DNA from: Betaproteobacteria bacterium
GTDB taxonomy: Bacteria > Pseudomonadota > Gammaproteobacteria > Burkholderiales > Sulfuricellaceae
Direction of reading: 5' to 3'
Assembly: GCA_021373185.1 (NCBI GenBank)
Contig: JAJFTF010000055.1
Span: forward strand, 62,001 to 126,000
DNA: 64,000 bases
The notes beneath the pieces were generated by a model. That model searched no databases and was not told where the DNA came from. It was given only the letters and a program-made list of their open reading frames with translations. Of the stretch, positions 39,870-48,650 are shown one piece after another. Position 1 is the stretch's first letter. Each line of letters opens with the position of its first letter. The translations under genes and the position numbers were made by a program.

Positions 39870-40313
39870 ATGGCTACAACCTGGATTCTTGTCGCAAATG
39901 CCAGTGAAGCAAAAATCTACGCCAACAAAGGGATCAAAGAGGGCTTGGAGGAAATCGCAGCCTTCGACCACCCCGACAGCCGAAAGAAAAACACGGATCT
40001 TGTATCGGATCGCGCCGGCCATATGAAAAGCGCCGGTAATGGCCATGGATCTCGCCAACCGGCAACAGACCCGAAACAGCATGAGCATGAAACTTTTGCA
40101 CGGGAACTTGCCCAGCACATCGAACAGGGGCGCACCGAAAATATGTATCAGCGCCTTATCGTGGCCGCAGAACCCCGTTTCCACGGCCTGCTCAACAGCA
40201 AGCTAAGTATTCAGGTACGAGGCTTGATCAGCGGTAGCCTGGACAAGGATTACACCAAGGCAACCAACAAGGAGTTGACGGGACACCTCGAGAAACTCAT
40301 TTACCTGCAATAA
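39870..40313 (+). CDS. host-attachment family protein
   Basis: A 147-residue soluble protein of the Host_attach family (from MATTWILVANASEAKIYAN to GLISGSLDKDYTKATNKELTGHLEKL). The family name comes from a plant-associated relative; the fold resembles release-factor/ribosome-rescue domains, and the real function is unclear. GGGGGC precedes the ATG at 39870. The FNR-like box upstream suggests control by oxygen. It is convergent with thpR. Confidence 0.87.
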   Translation: MATTWILVANASEAKIYANKGIKEGLEEIAAFDHPDSRKKNTDLVSDRAGHMKSAGNGHGSRQPATDPKQHEHETFARELAQHIEQGRTENMYQRLIVAAEPRFHGLLNSKLSIQVRGLISGSLDKDYTKATNKELTGHLEKLIYLQ

Positions 40314-40446
40314 TCAAGACTCTTTCTTCTCCGCCTTGCCCCGGTCAAGGGGGTGGGGAAAGAGCAGAAGGAATCCCCGTTAAGCAGGTGATGTCGGCAT
40401 TTCATGGCGCAGGCAGTGCCAGTTCGAATCGGTATTCATCGGTGCG

Positions 40447-40992
40447 CTATTTTCGGGACAACAACGGCCAGCGGCCAACCACCTCGTAAGCTGCACCGCG
40501 CTCGTTCAGTATTGATCTGACCAGGACAAAATCCTCGGCGCGCCATTCAATCTCCTCGTGCGGCAGCACATCATTTTTGCAGTGAGCTTTCCTCAGAAGC
40601 GTAACGTGCGGGACGAAGGCCCGAGTCTCAAGACGGAACCCCGCACTACCCAATCTTTTCCTTAATTCATCGACCAGTTGCACCAACGCCTGCGAGGTTT
40701 CGCCCGGCGCGACCCAGGCAATCCCGTTATGACGCCACCAGCCGCAGCGCGTCAACCTGAGGTCGAATGCAGGAGCCTGAATCACCCCGGCCAGCTCGAG
40801 CAATTCATCGATCCTCGCCAGCTCTACTTCGCCAAGGAACACCAGGGTAAGGTGGATCGTTTCTGCCCGTGTACGACGTCCGCCGCAAACTTCATGCAGA
40901 CACCTGCCGATCTTGTCCAGGCGTGTGCAGGCAGGGGCATCGGGCCATAACGCGAAAAACAGACGCGCAGTTTCAGGCTTGGGGTGTTCGAT
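40447..40992 (-). CDS. thpR: RNA 2',3'-cyclic phosphodiesterase ThpR, unusual start codon
   Basis: A 2H phosphoesterase of about 181 aa. The two catalytic HxT motifs are HLTL (His near 47) and HVTLL (near 130). The N-terminal RLFFALWPD and the first HxT motif lie upstream of every usable ATG, GTG or TTG; the first such codon is a GTG at 40842, inside the motif block. In frame, the only stop upstream is TGA at 41011-41013. A GGGAG site at 41004-41000 is seven bases before an ATC (40992-40990), which I take as the start; a CTG at 40962 or a mutated ATG (AAG at 40980-40978) are the alternatives. If none works, the gene is silent. Confidence 0.8.
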   Translation of the reverse strand: MEHPKPETARLFFALWPDAPACTRLDKIGRCLHEVCGGRRTRAETIHLTLVFLGEVELARIDELLELAGVIQAPAFDLRLTRCGWWRHNGIAWVAPGETSQALVQLVDELRKRLGSAGFRLETRAFVPHVTLLRKAHCKNDVLPHEEIEWRAEDFVLVRSILNERGAAYEVVGRWPLLSRK

Positions 40993-41129
40993 GTCGTCAC
41001 TCCCAGTGGATCAAAAACTCATTTTAGCAATAATGCCATCATCCAAAGAGGCAATTGCCAAACTACTTAGAGACACATTGAAACAAATCCTTAACATTTC
41101 AGTTTCCCATGATTTTCTCTTTTTTAATC

Positions 41130-41159
41130 AACTCTGTGCCTCTGTGTCTCAGTGGTGAA
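41130..41159. repeat. copy of a widespread CACAGAG-type intergenic repeat
   Basis: The minus strand reads as CACCACTGAGACACAGAGGC followed by ACAGAG. Repeats of this kind (CACAGAGRCACAGAG) are scattered between genes in many bacteria, from memory. Only one arm is clear here. Confidence 0.5.
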
Positions 41160-41242
41160 GCAGATTTCCGGGTTGACGACCTGTTGCCTTGCAGCCAATT
41201 TTTGTCAACAATGTACTTGGACGTTAAAAAAAAGGGCTAAAA

Positions 41243-42637
41243 ATGGCACGAAAGTCACGCACCACCAAGCTGTTCGTTCTCGACACCAACGTACTGATGC
41301 ACGACCCATCGAGCCTGTTCCACTTCGAAGAACACGACATCTTCCTGCCGATGATCACGCTGGAAGAACTGGACAACAACAAGAAAGGCATGACCGAGGT
41401 TGCGCGCAATGCACGCCAGGCCAGCCGCTTTCTGGACGAAATCGTCAGCGGCGCACAGACCGCGATGGAAGACGGCTTCCCCCTTTCCACCCACAATAAA
41501 AACTGCAGCGGATGCCTGTTCCTGCAGACCAAGCAGATGAATGGCGAGCTGCCTGCCGGCATGCCGACCAGCAAGGCAGACAACCAGATCATCAGCGTCG
41601 TAATGAGCTTGCAGGCGCAATTTCCGAAGCGCGAAGTCATTCTCGTCAGTAAAGACATCAACATGCGCATCAAGGCCCGCGCCTTGGGCTTTGCCGCAGA
41701 AGACTACTTCAACGACAAGGTGCTGGAAGACACCGACCTGCTTTACACCGGACTCAAGGCGCTGCCGGCGGACTTTTGGGACAAGCACGGCAAGGGCATG
41801 GAATCCTGGCAGGCCAACGGCCACACTTATTACCGCATCAAGGGCCCGCTCTGCTCCAGCCTGCTGGTCAATGAATTTGTCTATCTCGAGTTCGACAACC
41901 CGTTCCATGCGATCGTCAAGGAATTGAACGGCAATAGCGCCGTACTGGAAACGGTGAAGGATTTTACCCATTTCAAAAACAACGTCTGGGGTATCGTTGC
42001 ACGCAACCGGGAGCAGAATTTCGCACTGAACCTGCTGATGAACCCTGAAGTGGACTTCATCACCCTGCTGGGCCAGGCCGGAACCGGAAAAACCCTGCTC
42101 ACGCTGGCTTCCGCCCTGACGCAAACGCTGGATCAGAAGCTTTACAGCGAAATCATCATGACCCGCGTCACCGTTCCTGTCGGCGAGGACATCGGCTTCC
42201 TGCCCGGCACCGAAGAAGAAAAAATGGCGCCGTGGATGGGCGCGCTGGAAGACAACCTGGATGTGCTCAACAAGACCGACGACGAGGCCGGCGATTGGGG
42301 GCGTGCCGCCACGCAGGATTTGATCCGCTCGCGCGTCAAGATCAAGTCGCTCAACTTCATGCGCGGACGCACTTTCCTGAAAAAATTTCTGATCATCGAC
42401 GAGGCGCAAAACCTGACGCCGAAGCAGATGAAAACCCTGGTCACACGTGCCGGCCCCGGCACCAAGGTAGTCTGCCTCGGCAATATCGCGCAGATCGACA
42501 CGCCTTACCTGACCGAAGGCAGTTCAGGGTTAACCTACGTCGTGGATCGTTTCAAGGGATGGGGACATTCCGGCCACGTCACGCTGATGCGCGGCGAGCG
42601 CTCAAGGCTGGCGGATTACGCGGCGGAGGTGCTTTAG
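41243..42637 (+). CDS. PhoH family protein with N-terminal PIN domain
   Basis: A 464-residue protein: N-terminal PIN-type RNase domain with FVLDTNVLMHDP near residue 12 and the acidic cluster TLEELDNN, then a PhoH P-loop ATPase domain with GQAGTGKTLL near 276 and LIIDEAQNLT near 385. The PIN-PhoH layout is that of PhoH2/YlaK-type proteins, which combine ATPase/helicase and RNA cleavage activities. GGGC precedes the ATG. It is convergent, with a two-base gap, to the hypothetical gene at 42640-43005. Confidence 0.92.
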   Translation: MARKSRTTKLFVLDTNVLMHDPSSLFHFEEHDIFLPMITLEELDNNKKGMTEVARNARQASRFLDEIVSGAQTAMEDGFPLSTHNKNCSGCLFLQTKQMNGELPAGMPTSKADNQIISVVMSLQAQFPKREVILVSKDINMRIKARALGFAAEDYFNDKVLEDTDLLYTGLKALPADFWDKHGKGMESWQANGHTYYRIKGPLCSSLLVNEFVYLEFDNPFHAIVKELNGNSAVLETVKDFTHFKNNVWGIVARNREQNFALNLLMNPEVDFITLLGQAGTGKTLLTLASALTQTLDQKLYSEIIMTRVTVPVGEDIGFLPGTEEEKMAPWMGALEDNLDVLNKTDDEAGDWGRAATQDLIRSRVKIKSLNFMRGRTFLKKFLIIDEAQNLTPKQMKTLVTRAGPGTKVVCLGNIAQIDTPYLTEGSSGLTYVVDRFKGWGHSGHVTLMRGERSRLADYAAEVL

Positions 42638-42639
42638 CG

Positions 42640-43005
42640 CTATTCCGTTACTTCCTGGAGGCTCTCTTCTTTGTAAGCCAGATAATAGCGGGCAAAGAGA
42701 GCCTCCATTTCGTCGATCACTTCGGCGGCAGGCTTGCCGTTCATCATGTGCTTCATCATCAGCCCCGAGGTCTCATGCAACAATTTGTCGGGGTTGAGCA
42801 TCGGGTAGGTTTCCCGCAGGCGCTTGATGGCTTTGACGACTGATTCATCGTCTGGGCGGGAAATCGGCAGAGGCTCCCTCGGTTCGGCGACACTGGCCAC
42901 CGGATTGCGGGCAACCAGAAATTCAACGAAGGCAATAACGGTACCCCGCTGCTCGTCGGTAAGCGCATCCAGCAGGCGCAGCAACTTTTTCTCTTCCTGC
43001 TTCAT
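42640..43005 (-). CDS. conserved hypothetical protein, 121 aa
   Basis: Not recognised. It is helical and charged (MKQEEKKLLRLLDALTDEQRGTVIAFVEF at the N-terminus), without membrane or signal segments. The middle PREPLPISRPDDESV is a likely linker, and the C-terminal half ends in a long helix with ARYYLAYKEE. It lies 10 bases after the LysR-gene stop on the same strand and is probably co-transcribed with that regulator. It may be a small cytoplasmic adaptor, but this is a guess. Confidence 0.72.
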   Translation of the reverse strand: MKQEEKKLLRLLDALTDEQRGTVIAFVEFLVARNPVASVAEPREPLPISRPDDESVVKAIKRLRETYPMLNPDKLLHETSGLMMKHMMNGKPAAEVIDEMEALFARYYLAYKEESLQEVTE

Positions 43006-43015
43006 GGCCGGAAGC

Positions 43016-43906
43016 CTATTTCAGCGCTTCGGTTGTAAAGTCGAGGAATGACTGCAACAGTTTGGAGCGGAATTTTTCTGTGCCATAAACCACTGACAAA
43101 GGTCGGATCAGGCACGGTTCCAGCGGCACGGCGACAAGATCGCCCAGCTTGATTTCCTTGAGGATGGTAACGCGCGAAACAATCGCAACGCCCAAACCGG
43201 CCTCCACCGCGCCCTTGATTGCCTCAGGGCTGCCCAACTCCATGGCAATATTCAGGTCGTCCGGCGTAATGCCGGCACGTTTGAAAAAATCATCCACCAC
43301 TTCGCGCGTCCCGGAACCGGCCTCGCGGCTGATATAGGGTTGAACGGCCAGCTTCTCGGCGGTAACCGACGACAGCTTGGCAAGGGCGTGATGCGGCGCA
43401 CAGATCATCACCAGTTCATCTTCGCAGCACACTTCGGACTTCAGACTGGGATGGTGAGAAGGCGCTTCGATCAGCCCGATATCCAGGGTATGGTCGGCCA
43501 CCCGCGACTCGATGGTTTCCGAATTTGCCACGGTAAGCCGCGCCTGAACCTGCGGATAATGCGCCTTGAAATCACCCAGCATGCGCGGCAGCATGTATTC
43601 CGCGATCGTGGTGCTGGCGCCGATCAACAAGGTGCCGCCGACCTCGCCAGTCATTTCCGTAAGGCGCGTTTCCATTTCTGCAGTCAGATTCAGGATGCGC
43701 TCGGCGTAATCCATCGCCAGCCGCCCGGCAGGCGTAAGCGTGATCTTGCTGTGGCTGCGCTCGAACAGGCGGGTATTAAAATGCTCTTCCAACTGTTTGA
43801 CCTGAAAGGTTACCGCCGGTTGAGTCATAAAGAGAATTTCAGCCGCCTTGGTGAAGCTGAGCTGCTTGGCAACGGTGTAAAAAACCTGGAGTCGGCGGTC
43901 TGCCAT
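43016..43906 (-). CDS. LysR-family transcriptional regulator
   Basis: A 296-residue regulator. The N-terminal helix-turn-helix runs LQVFYTVAKQLSFTKAAEIL with MTQPAVTFQVKQLEEHF as recognition region, and a two-lobe effector domain follows from about residue 90 (GTLLIGASTTIAEYMLPRML). The recognition lines resemble CysB/CbbR-type LysR proteins that respond to sulfur or carbon metabolites; the effector is not certain. The ATG at 43906 is used; a TTG at 43924 is less likely. It is divergent from lplT, 180 bases away. Confidence 0.88.
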   Translation of the reverse strand: MADRRLQVFYTVAKQLSFTKAAEILFMTQPAVTFQVKQLEEHFNTRLFERSHSKITLTPAGRLAMDYAERILNLTAEMETRLTEMTGEVGGTLLIGASTTIAEYMLPRMLGDFKAHYPQVQARLTVANSETIESRVADHTLDIGLIEAPSHHPSLKSEVCCEDELVMICAPHHALAKLSSVTAEKLAVQPYISREAGSGTREVVDDFFKRAGITPDDLNIAMELGSPEAIKGAVEAGLGVAIVSRVTILKEIKLGDLVAVPLEPCLIRPLSVVYGTEKFRSKLLQSFLDFTTEALK

Positions 43907-44085
43907 AGTGAAGATAATAGTCAAAATTTACGGACTCGTTATTCAATCACAAATTGGCGCGCAAAGATAGGCCAATCCCCCTTGCCTGGAGACATGGCAC
44001 CCCTTCTAATTTCATGGTATAAAGTTCAAGGCATCCGCTCCGCAGATGCTCGACAAACCAGAATGGAACCCACCCCGAAAAGCAG

Positions 44086-45348
44086 ATGAAGCGCGGTTTT
44101 TACACTATTCTTGCAGCCCAGTTTTTCTCCGCGCTGGCTGACAATGCCCTGCTGATCGTTGCCATTTTCGCCCTGCGCGATATGCACGCGCCGCATGAAT
44201 ACGAACCGCTGCTCAAGCTGTTTTTCACCCTTTCCTACGTTCTCCTCGCCGCTTTTGTCGGCGCTTTCGCCGACTCGATGCCCAAGGGCCGGGTCATGCT
44301 GATCAGCAACGGAATAAAGCTTTTCGGCTGCCTGATGATGTTCTGCGGCATGCACCCGCTGGCGGCCTACGCTATTGTCGGTTTGGGCGCCGCCGCCTAT
44401 TCGCCCGCCAAGTACGGCATTCTCACGGAACTCCTGCCGCACCGCCTGCTGGTGATTGCCAATGGCTGGATCGAAGGTTTGACGGTAACGGCCATCATCC
44501 TCGGCACCGTGGTGGGCGGACTGTTGCTCAAGCCGGATATCGCCCAGGCCTTGCTGCATTTCGATTGCCCGATAATCAATACCGGCATCAACACCGTCCC
44601 GGAAATGAGCATCGGCATCATCGGCGGCATCTACCTGATTGCCGCGCTGTTCAACCTGTACATTCCAGACACCGGCGTCGATCACCGGATTTTGAAGAAA
44701 AATCCGCTTTACCTGATCCACGATTTCAACCATTGCCTGACCTTGCTCTGGCGCGACAAGCTTGGCCAGGTATCGCTCGCCGTCACCACCTTGTTCTGGG
44801 GCGCCGGTGCAACTCTGCAATTCATCGTCATCAAGTGGGCGGAAGCGGCGCTGGATATGGGGCTGTCCAAAGCCAGCATGCTGCAAGGCGTAGTGGCCGT
44901 GGGCGTGGCGATAGGCGCGGTTCTGGCGGCAAGAATGATCACGCTGCGCAAATCGGTGCGGGTAATTCCGCTCGGCATTGCCATGGGACTGATCGTCATC
45001 GCCATGAATTTCGTGCATACCCTGTGGATCGCCGTGCCGCTGCTGGTGATCATCGGCGCGTTGTCGGGCTTTTTCGTTGTACCGATGAACGCGCTGCTCC
45101 AGCACCGCGGCCATATCCTGATGGGTGCCGGTCACTCGATCGCGCTACAGAACTTTAACGAGAATCTTTCCATCCTCATCATGACCGGCCTGTACGCATT
45201 GCTGATCCATCTGGATTTTCAGGTCTATACGATCATCACGCTGTTCGGGCTGTTCCTGAGCGGAACGATGTATCTCGTGAAAAAACGCCACGAGGAAAAT
45301 CAGCGCCAGTTCGACGACGTCATCCTGCTGGACGACAGCAGGCCCTGA
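44086..45348 (+). CDS. lplT: lysophospholipid transporter LplT
   Basis: A 420-residue MFS transporter with about twelve hydrophobic helices. It flips lysophospholipids inward for re-acylation. LplT-specific lines include MKRGFYTILAAQFFSALADNALL, YSPAKYGILTELLP and the loop with NPLYLIHDFNHCL. No acyltransferase (aas) gene is adjacent. It is divergent from the LysR regulator and convergent with the TPM-domain gene. Confidence 0.93.
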   Translation: MKRGFYTILAAQFFSALADNALLIVAIFALRDMHAPHEYEPLLKLFFTLSYVLLAAFVGAFADSMPKGRVMLISNGIKLFGCLMMFCGMHPLAAYAIVGLGAAAYSPAKYGILTELLPHRLLVIANGWIEGLTVTAIILGTVVGGLLLKPDIAQALLHFDCPIINTGINTVPEMSIGIIGGIYLIAALFNLYIPDTGVDHRILKKNPLYLIHDFNHCLTLLWRDKLGQVSLAVTTLFWGAGATLQFIVIKWAEAALDMGLSKASMLQGVVAVGVAIGAVLAARMITLRKSVRVIPLGIAMGLIVIAMNFVHTLWIAVPLLVIIGALSGFFVVPMNALLQHRGHILMGAGHSIALQNFNENLSILIMTGLYALLIHLDFQVYTIITLFGLFLSGTMYLVKKRHEENQRQFDDVILLDDSRP

Positions 45349-45373
45349 TGACGTAATTTTTGGAAGTATTAAA

Positions 45374-45871
45374 TCAGAGTATTAGCGGTTTATCCGGCAG
45401 TTCATTCTGGTTCTCCCCGCTGGCCGGATAGTATCGAACAAGGTGGCGGGCAACTGCCCGTATGCCGACAACCACGCCATCCTCAAAATACCCGAGCCGG
45501 AACTTCTGCTCCATCTCGCGGCAGATTGCTTCCCACCCCTGCGCCCCGACATCCCGATGAACACCACGGTCGGCAACGATTTCCACCCGCCGGTCGGCCA
45601 GCAGCAGATAGATCAGCACGCCATTGTTATGCTCGGTGTCCCACACCCGCAACTGCGAGAACACTTCGACGGCACGGTCGCGCGCACTCTTTCCTGCAAG
45701 CAGCGAATGCACGTCCAGCGCCGTTTCCACGGCAAAACGGATTTCACCGAAGTGGGTCGTTTCAGATTCCTTGATCGCCGCTTCGATAGCGCGCATCGAG
45801 CGTTGCGGAAATGCCCTTTTTGCCTGCCAAGGGAAAGTCAAAAAATGCCGGATTATGCGTTTGATCTTCAT
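45374..45871 (-). CDS. TPM-domain protein (second of pair)
   Basis: A 165-residue protein of the TPM (DUF477) family: WQAKRAFPQRSMRAIEAAIKESE, then VFSQLRVWDTEHNNGVLIYLLLADRRVEIVADRG. The domain resembles a phosphatase- or thylakoid-type fold. No signal peptide is seen; one hydrophobic stretch covers the core strands. AGGG precedes the ATG at 45871. It follows the larger TPM gene closely (four-base gap), as in many bacteria that also carry LemA. Confidence 0.86.
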   Translation of the reverse strand: MKIKRIIRHFLTFPWQAKRAFPQRSMRAIEAAIKESETTHFGEIRFAVETALDVHSLLAGKSARDRAVEVFSQLRVWDTEHNNGVLIYLLLADRRVEIVADRGVHRDVGAQGWEAICREMEQKFRLGYFEDGVVVGIRAVARHLVRYYPASGENQNELPDKPLIL

Positions 45872-45875
45872 ATCC

Positions 45876-46718
45876 CTACCAATCTCCCGACGCGCCGCCG
45901 CCGCCAAAACCACCGCCGCCGCCACTGAATCCGCCGCCATCCCCGCCTGACCAACCGCCGCCGCTGCTCAAGCCGCCGCTTCCGCCGGTGCGGCCAAACA
46001 GGGTAAACAGGAACACGACCAGCCCGGCGCCAAGAGCGACCATTGCCGAAGCGAACAGCAGCCAGGCGATAACTGCGGTAACCGACCCCGCGACCAGGCC
46101 GCCGACGAATTGGCCGAACAGGGCGCGCATCATACCGCCGACAACCACCGCGACAACAAATGCAAGCCCCAGCCAGTCGCCACTGAATGACGGCTTGCCG
46201 CTTGATCTGGAGGTTTTTTTCTCCGGCAGCGGTTCACCCTCGATCACCTTGATCATGCGCTCAACTCCAGCGCTGATGCCGCCGTAAAAATCTCCTTTTT
46301 TGAAATAAGGAGAGATGATTTCGCTGATTATTCGTTTCGCCACTGCATCCGGGATCGCGCCTTCAAGACCATAGCCCACCTCGATGCGCAGCTTGCGATC
46401 ATCCTTGGCGACCAGCAGCAGAACGCCATCATCCACGCCCTTGCGCCCGAGCTTCCAGGATTCGGCGACACGGAGGGAATACTGCTCGATGGTTTCAGGC
46501 TGGGTGGAGGGAACGATCAGAACGGCGATCTGGCTACCCTTACGCTCTTCGAAAGTTTGCAGGGTTTGCTCCAGCGCGGCACGCTGGCTGGGCTGGAGCG
46601 TTCTAGTCAGGTCGGTGACGCGCGCCTGGAGCGGCGGCACCGCTGTTTCTGCTGCCGCCCATGGAGCGAGCAACAGCCACAGGGCAACGACAACGCCGCT
46701 GAGCCAGGCTTGGCGCAT
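45876..46718 (-). CDS. YgcG-like TPM-domain membrane protein
   Basis: A 280-residue protein with a signal peptide (WLSGVVVALWLLLAPWAAA), a TPM domain (about 30-170; SQIAVLIVPSTQPETIEQYS, GRKGVDDGVLLLVAKDDRK), two membrane helices (about 195-245), and a Gly/Ser-rich C-terminal tail (repeats of GGGFSGG). The Gly-rich tail with a final W is typical of this family, often called YgcG. The start codon follows the lemA stop without a gap. Confidence 0.9.
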   Translation of the reverse strand: MRQAWLSGVVVALWLLLAPWAAAETAVPPLQARVTDLTRTLQPSQRAALEQTLQTFEERKGSQIAVLIVPSTQPETIEQYSLRVAESWKLGRKGVDDGVLLLVAKDDRKLRIEVGYGLEGAIPDAVAKRIISEIISPYFKKGDFYGGISAGVERMIKVIEGEPLPEKKTSRSSGKPSFSGDWLGLAFVVAVVVGGMMRALFGQFVGGLVAGSVTAVIAWLLFASAMVALGAGLVVFLFTLFGRTGGSGGLSSGGGWSGGDGGGFSGGGGGFGGGGASGDW

Positions 46719-47324
46719 TTACTTGGCGGCAGGAGCCGCGCTGAAATCCACCTTGGGTGCAGTGGAAATTTCCTTCTCGTTTTCCACGCTGAAATTCGGC
46801 TTGGTCTTGAAGCCGAACATCATCGCGGTGAGATTGCCGGGGAAGGAGCGCACCGTCACGTTGTACTCCTGCACCGCCTTGATGTAGCGGTTACGTGCCA
46901 CGGCGATGCGGTTTTCGGTACCTTCCAACTGCGCCTGCAAGTCACGGAATACGCCATCGGCCTTGAGCTGCGGATAACGCTCCGACACCGCCAGCAAGCG
47001 GGACAAGGCGCTGCTCATATGCGCCTGCGCCTGCTGGAATTTGGCGAAGGCCTGCTCATCGTTGATCAGCTCCGGCGTGGCTTGGATCGATCCGACCTTG
47101 GCGCGCGCCTCGGTCACCTGGGTCAACACCTCTTTCTCATGCGCGGCATAGCCTTTGACTACACCTACCAGATTGGGCACCAGATCGGCGCGACGCTGAT
47201 ACTGGTTGAGCACTTCGGACCAGCTCGCCTTGATCTGCTCGTCGGTGGATTGCAGCGCGTTGTAACCGCAACCGCTCAGGGACAGGGAAAGCAACAACAT
47301 GATGGGCAGCAACCAGTTTCGCAT
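46719..47324 (-). CDS. lemA: LemA family lipoprotein
   Basis: A 201-residue protein. The signal peptide has a lipobox (LSGC, Cys near residue 19), so it is likely a lipoprotein anchored in the envelope. The LemA domain follows (NALQSTDEQIKASWSEVLNQYQRR, then RADLVPNLVGVVKGY). GGGAG six bases before the ATG at 47324 sets the start. It is the first gene of the lemA / TPM / TPM set. The function of LemA proteins is unclear; envelope roles and links to membrane proteases are suggested. Confidence 0.93.
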   Translation of the reverse strand: MRNWLLPIMLLLSLSLSGCGYNALQSTDEQIKASWSEVLNQYQRRADLVPNLVGVVKGYAAHEKEVLTQVTEARAKVGSIQATPELINDEQAFAKFQQAQAHMSSALSRLLAVSERYPQLKADGVFRDLQAQLEGTENRIAVARNRYIKAVQEYNVTVRSFPGNLTAMMFGFKTKPNFSVENEKEISTAPKVDFSAAPAAK

Positions 47325-47366
47325 AATCATCTCCCGAATTAACAACGCCATTTTCTAAAGACCGCT

Positions 47367-47506
47367 TTTAGCCACAGATAAACACGGATTAACACCTATA
47401 AAACAATGTGTTGTAGAATTCCACCATTCACCAGAAAGGTTCGCAAGGCGAAAAAGGCAATTCATCGATAATCCGTGTATATCTGTGCTAATCCGTGGTT
47501 GAACTG
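47367..47506. repeat. inverted repeat of the CACAGATAAACACGGATTA type
   Basis: The left arm (47371-47391, CACAGATAAACACGGATTA) and the inverted right arm (about 47468-47488) match at 18 of 19 positions. About 80 bases separate the arms. This repeat is found in intergenic regions of many unrelated bacteria, from memory. It lies between lemA and the uracil-DNA glycosylase gene. Confidence 0.6.
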
Positions 47507-47511
47507 CTTTT

Positions 47512-48192
47512 TTATATGATAGCCGATTCCCCGGAATTCAAGCCTTGCATGGTTTCGCGCGCCAAGCACAAATCTTCCCACGCCTTGGCCTTGTCCTGCA
47601 GGGTGCGCAACAAATAAGCCGGGTGATAGGTAACGATCAACGGGGTGCCTTGGTAGGAGTGAACCTTGCCGCGCAAGCTGGCAACCGTTACCTCTTGGCC
47701 GAGCAGGGTCTGAGCCGCAAATTTTCCCAAGGCGACAATCAGCTTGGGGCGGATCAATGCGATCTGGCGCTCGAGGTAAGGGATGCATTTCGCCACCTCT
47801 TCCGGCTGGGGATTGCGGTTACCCGGCGGACGGCATTTCAGCACATTGGCAATATAGACATTTTTGTTGCGCTGCAGGCCGATGCTCTTCAGCATGTTGT
47901 CGAGCAATTTGCCGGCCTGGCCGACAAAAGGCTCGCCCTGCGCATCCTCGTCCGCACCGGGCGCTTCGCCGACGAACAGCCAGTCGGCATTCTCATCGCC
48001 CACGCCGAATACCGTCTGGGTGCGGGTCTTGTGCAAGCCGCAGGCAGTGCAGTTCGCCACCACGGCTTCCAGCTCGTTTCTATCCATGGACTGGAGATCG
48101 GCCAATGCCGGTGGTTCAACCGCTGCCGGCTTGAGCCGCCACACCGGCCCCAGCCCCATTTCCTGAAGATAAAGTTCGCGCCGGCCCGTCAC
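47512..48192 (-). CDS. uracil-DNA glycosylase, family 4 type
   Basis: A 226-residue base-excision enzyme that removes uracil from DNA. The [4Fe-4S] Cys set begins [13 protein letters not shown], the catalytic block is [18 protein letters not shown], and the C-terminal block is TYHPAYLLR. The GTG start at 48192 overlaps the rimI TGA by GTGA. Longer frames upstream run through rimI and are not used. Family 4 (Udg4) is one possibility; family 5 shares the same Cys set. Confidence 0.9.
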   Translation of the reverse strand: MTGRRELYLQEMGLGPVWRLKPAAVEPPALADLQSMDRNELEAVVANCTACGLHKTRTQTVFGVGDENADWLFVGEAPGADEDAQGEPFVGQAGKLLDNMLKSIGLQRNKNVYIANVLKCRPPGNRNPQPEEVAKCIPYLERQIALIRPKLIVALGKFAAQTLLGQEVTVASLRGKVHSYQGTPLIVTYHPAYLLRTLQDKAKAWEDLCLARETMQGLNSGESAII

Positions 48193-48650
48193 AATGCCAA
48201 CTCCAGCAGCAGCGCGTCTTCCCGGCCATTTTCTGCAGGATAATATTTTTTGCGCACTGCAATTTCGCGGAATCCGCTGGTCGCATAAAGCCGGCGCGCC
48301 GCAATATTGGAAGGGCGCACTTCCAGCAGCAAGGTTGCGGCCTGATAGCCGCGCGCCAAGTCGATGAGATGGTTCAGAAAGCGACGGCCCAGCCCCCTGC
48401 CCTGCCAATCGCGCGCAATACCGAGATTGAGCAAATGCACCTCGTCCGCAACTTCCATCATTACGCTGTAACCAATCACGGTGCCGCTGAACTCGCACAC
48501 CCACACACTGTGTCCGGCATAAAGCGAATCGCGGAAATTTCCATATGACCACGGGAAAGGATAAATATCGCATTCGATTTCTACCACCGCCTCGACATCA
48601 ACCAGAAGCATCGGGCGAAAGGTAGCGACATCCTGCAATAGGGCGTTCAT
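48189..48650 (-). CDS. rimI: ribosomal-protein-alanine acetyltransferase RimI
   Basis: A 153-residue GNAT acetyltransferase that modifies the N-terminus of ribosomal protein S18. The acetyl-CoA loop is QGRGLGRRFL with the preceding VHLLNLGIA strand, and the C-terminal block is SNIAARRLYATSGFRE. Its start overlaps the tsaB stop and its stop overlaps the glycosylase start, so the three genes are translationally coupled. The tsaB-rimI pairing is seen in many bacteria. Confidence 0.94.
   Translation of the reverse strand: MNALLQDVATFRPMLLVDVEAVVEIECDIYPFPWSYGNFRDSLYAGHSVWVCEFSGTVIGYSVMMEVADEVHLLNLGIARDWQGRGLGRRFLNHLIDLARGYQAATLLLEVRPSNIAARRLYATSGFREIAVRKKYYPAENGREDALLLELAL

Noticed and set aside
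40319-40366. Hairpin after the host-attachment gene as a terminator
   Set aside because: The stem is broken by internal loops and there is no T run.
40405-40440. T-arm-like string GTTCGAATC, possible tRNA
   Set aside because: The stem does not pair and no acceptor or anticodon arm can be built around it.
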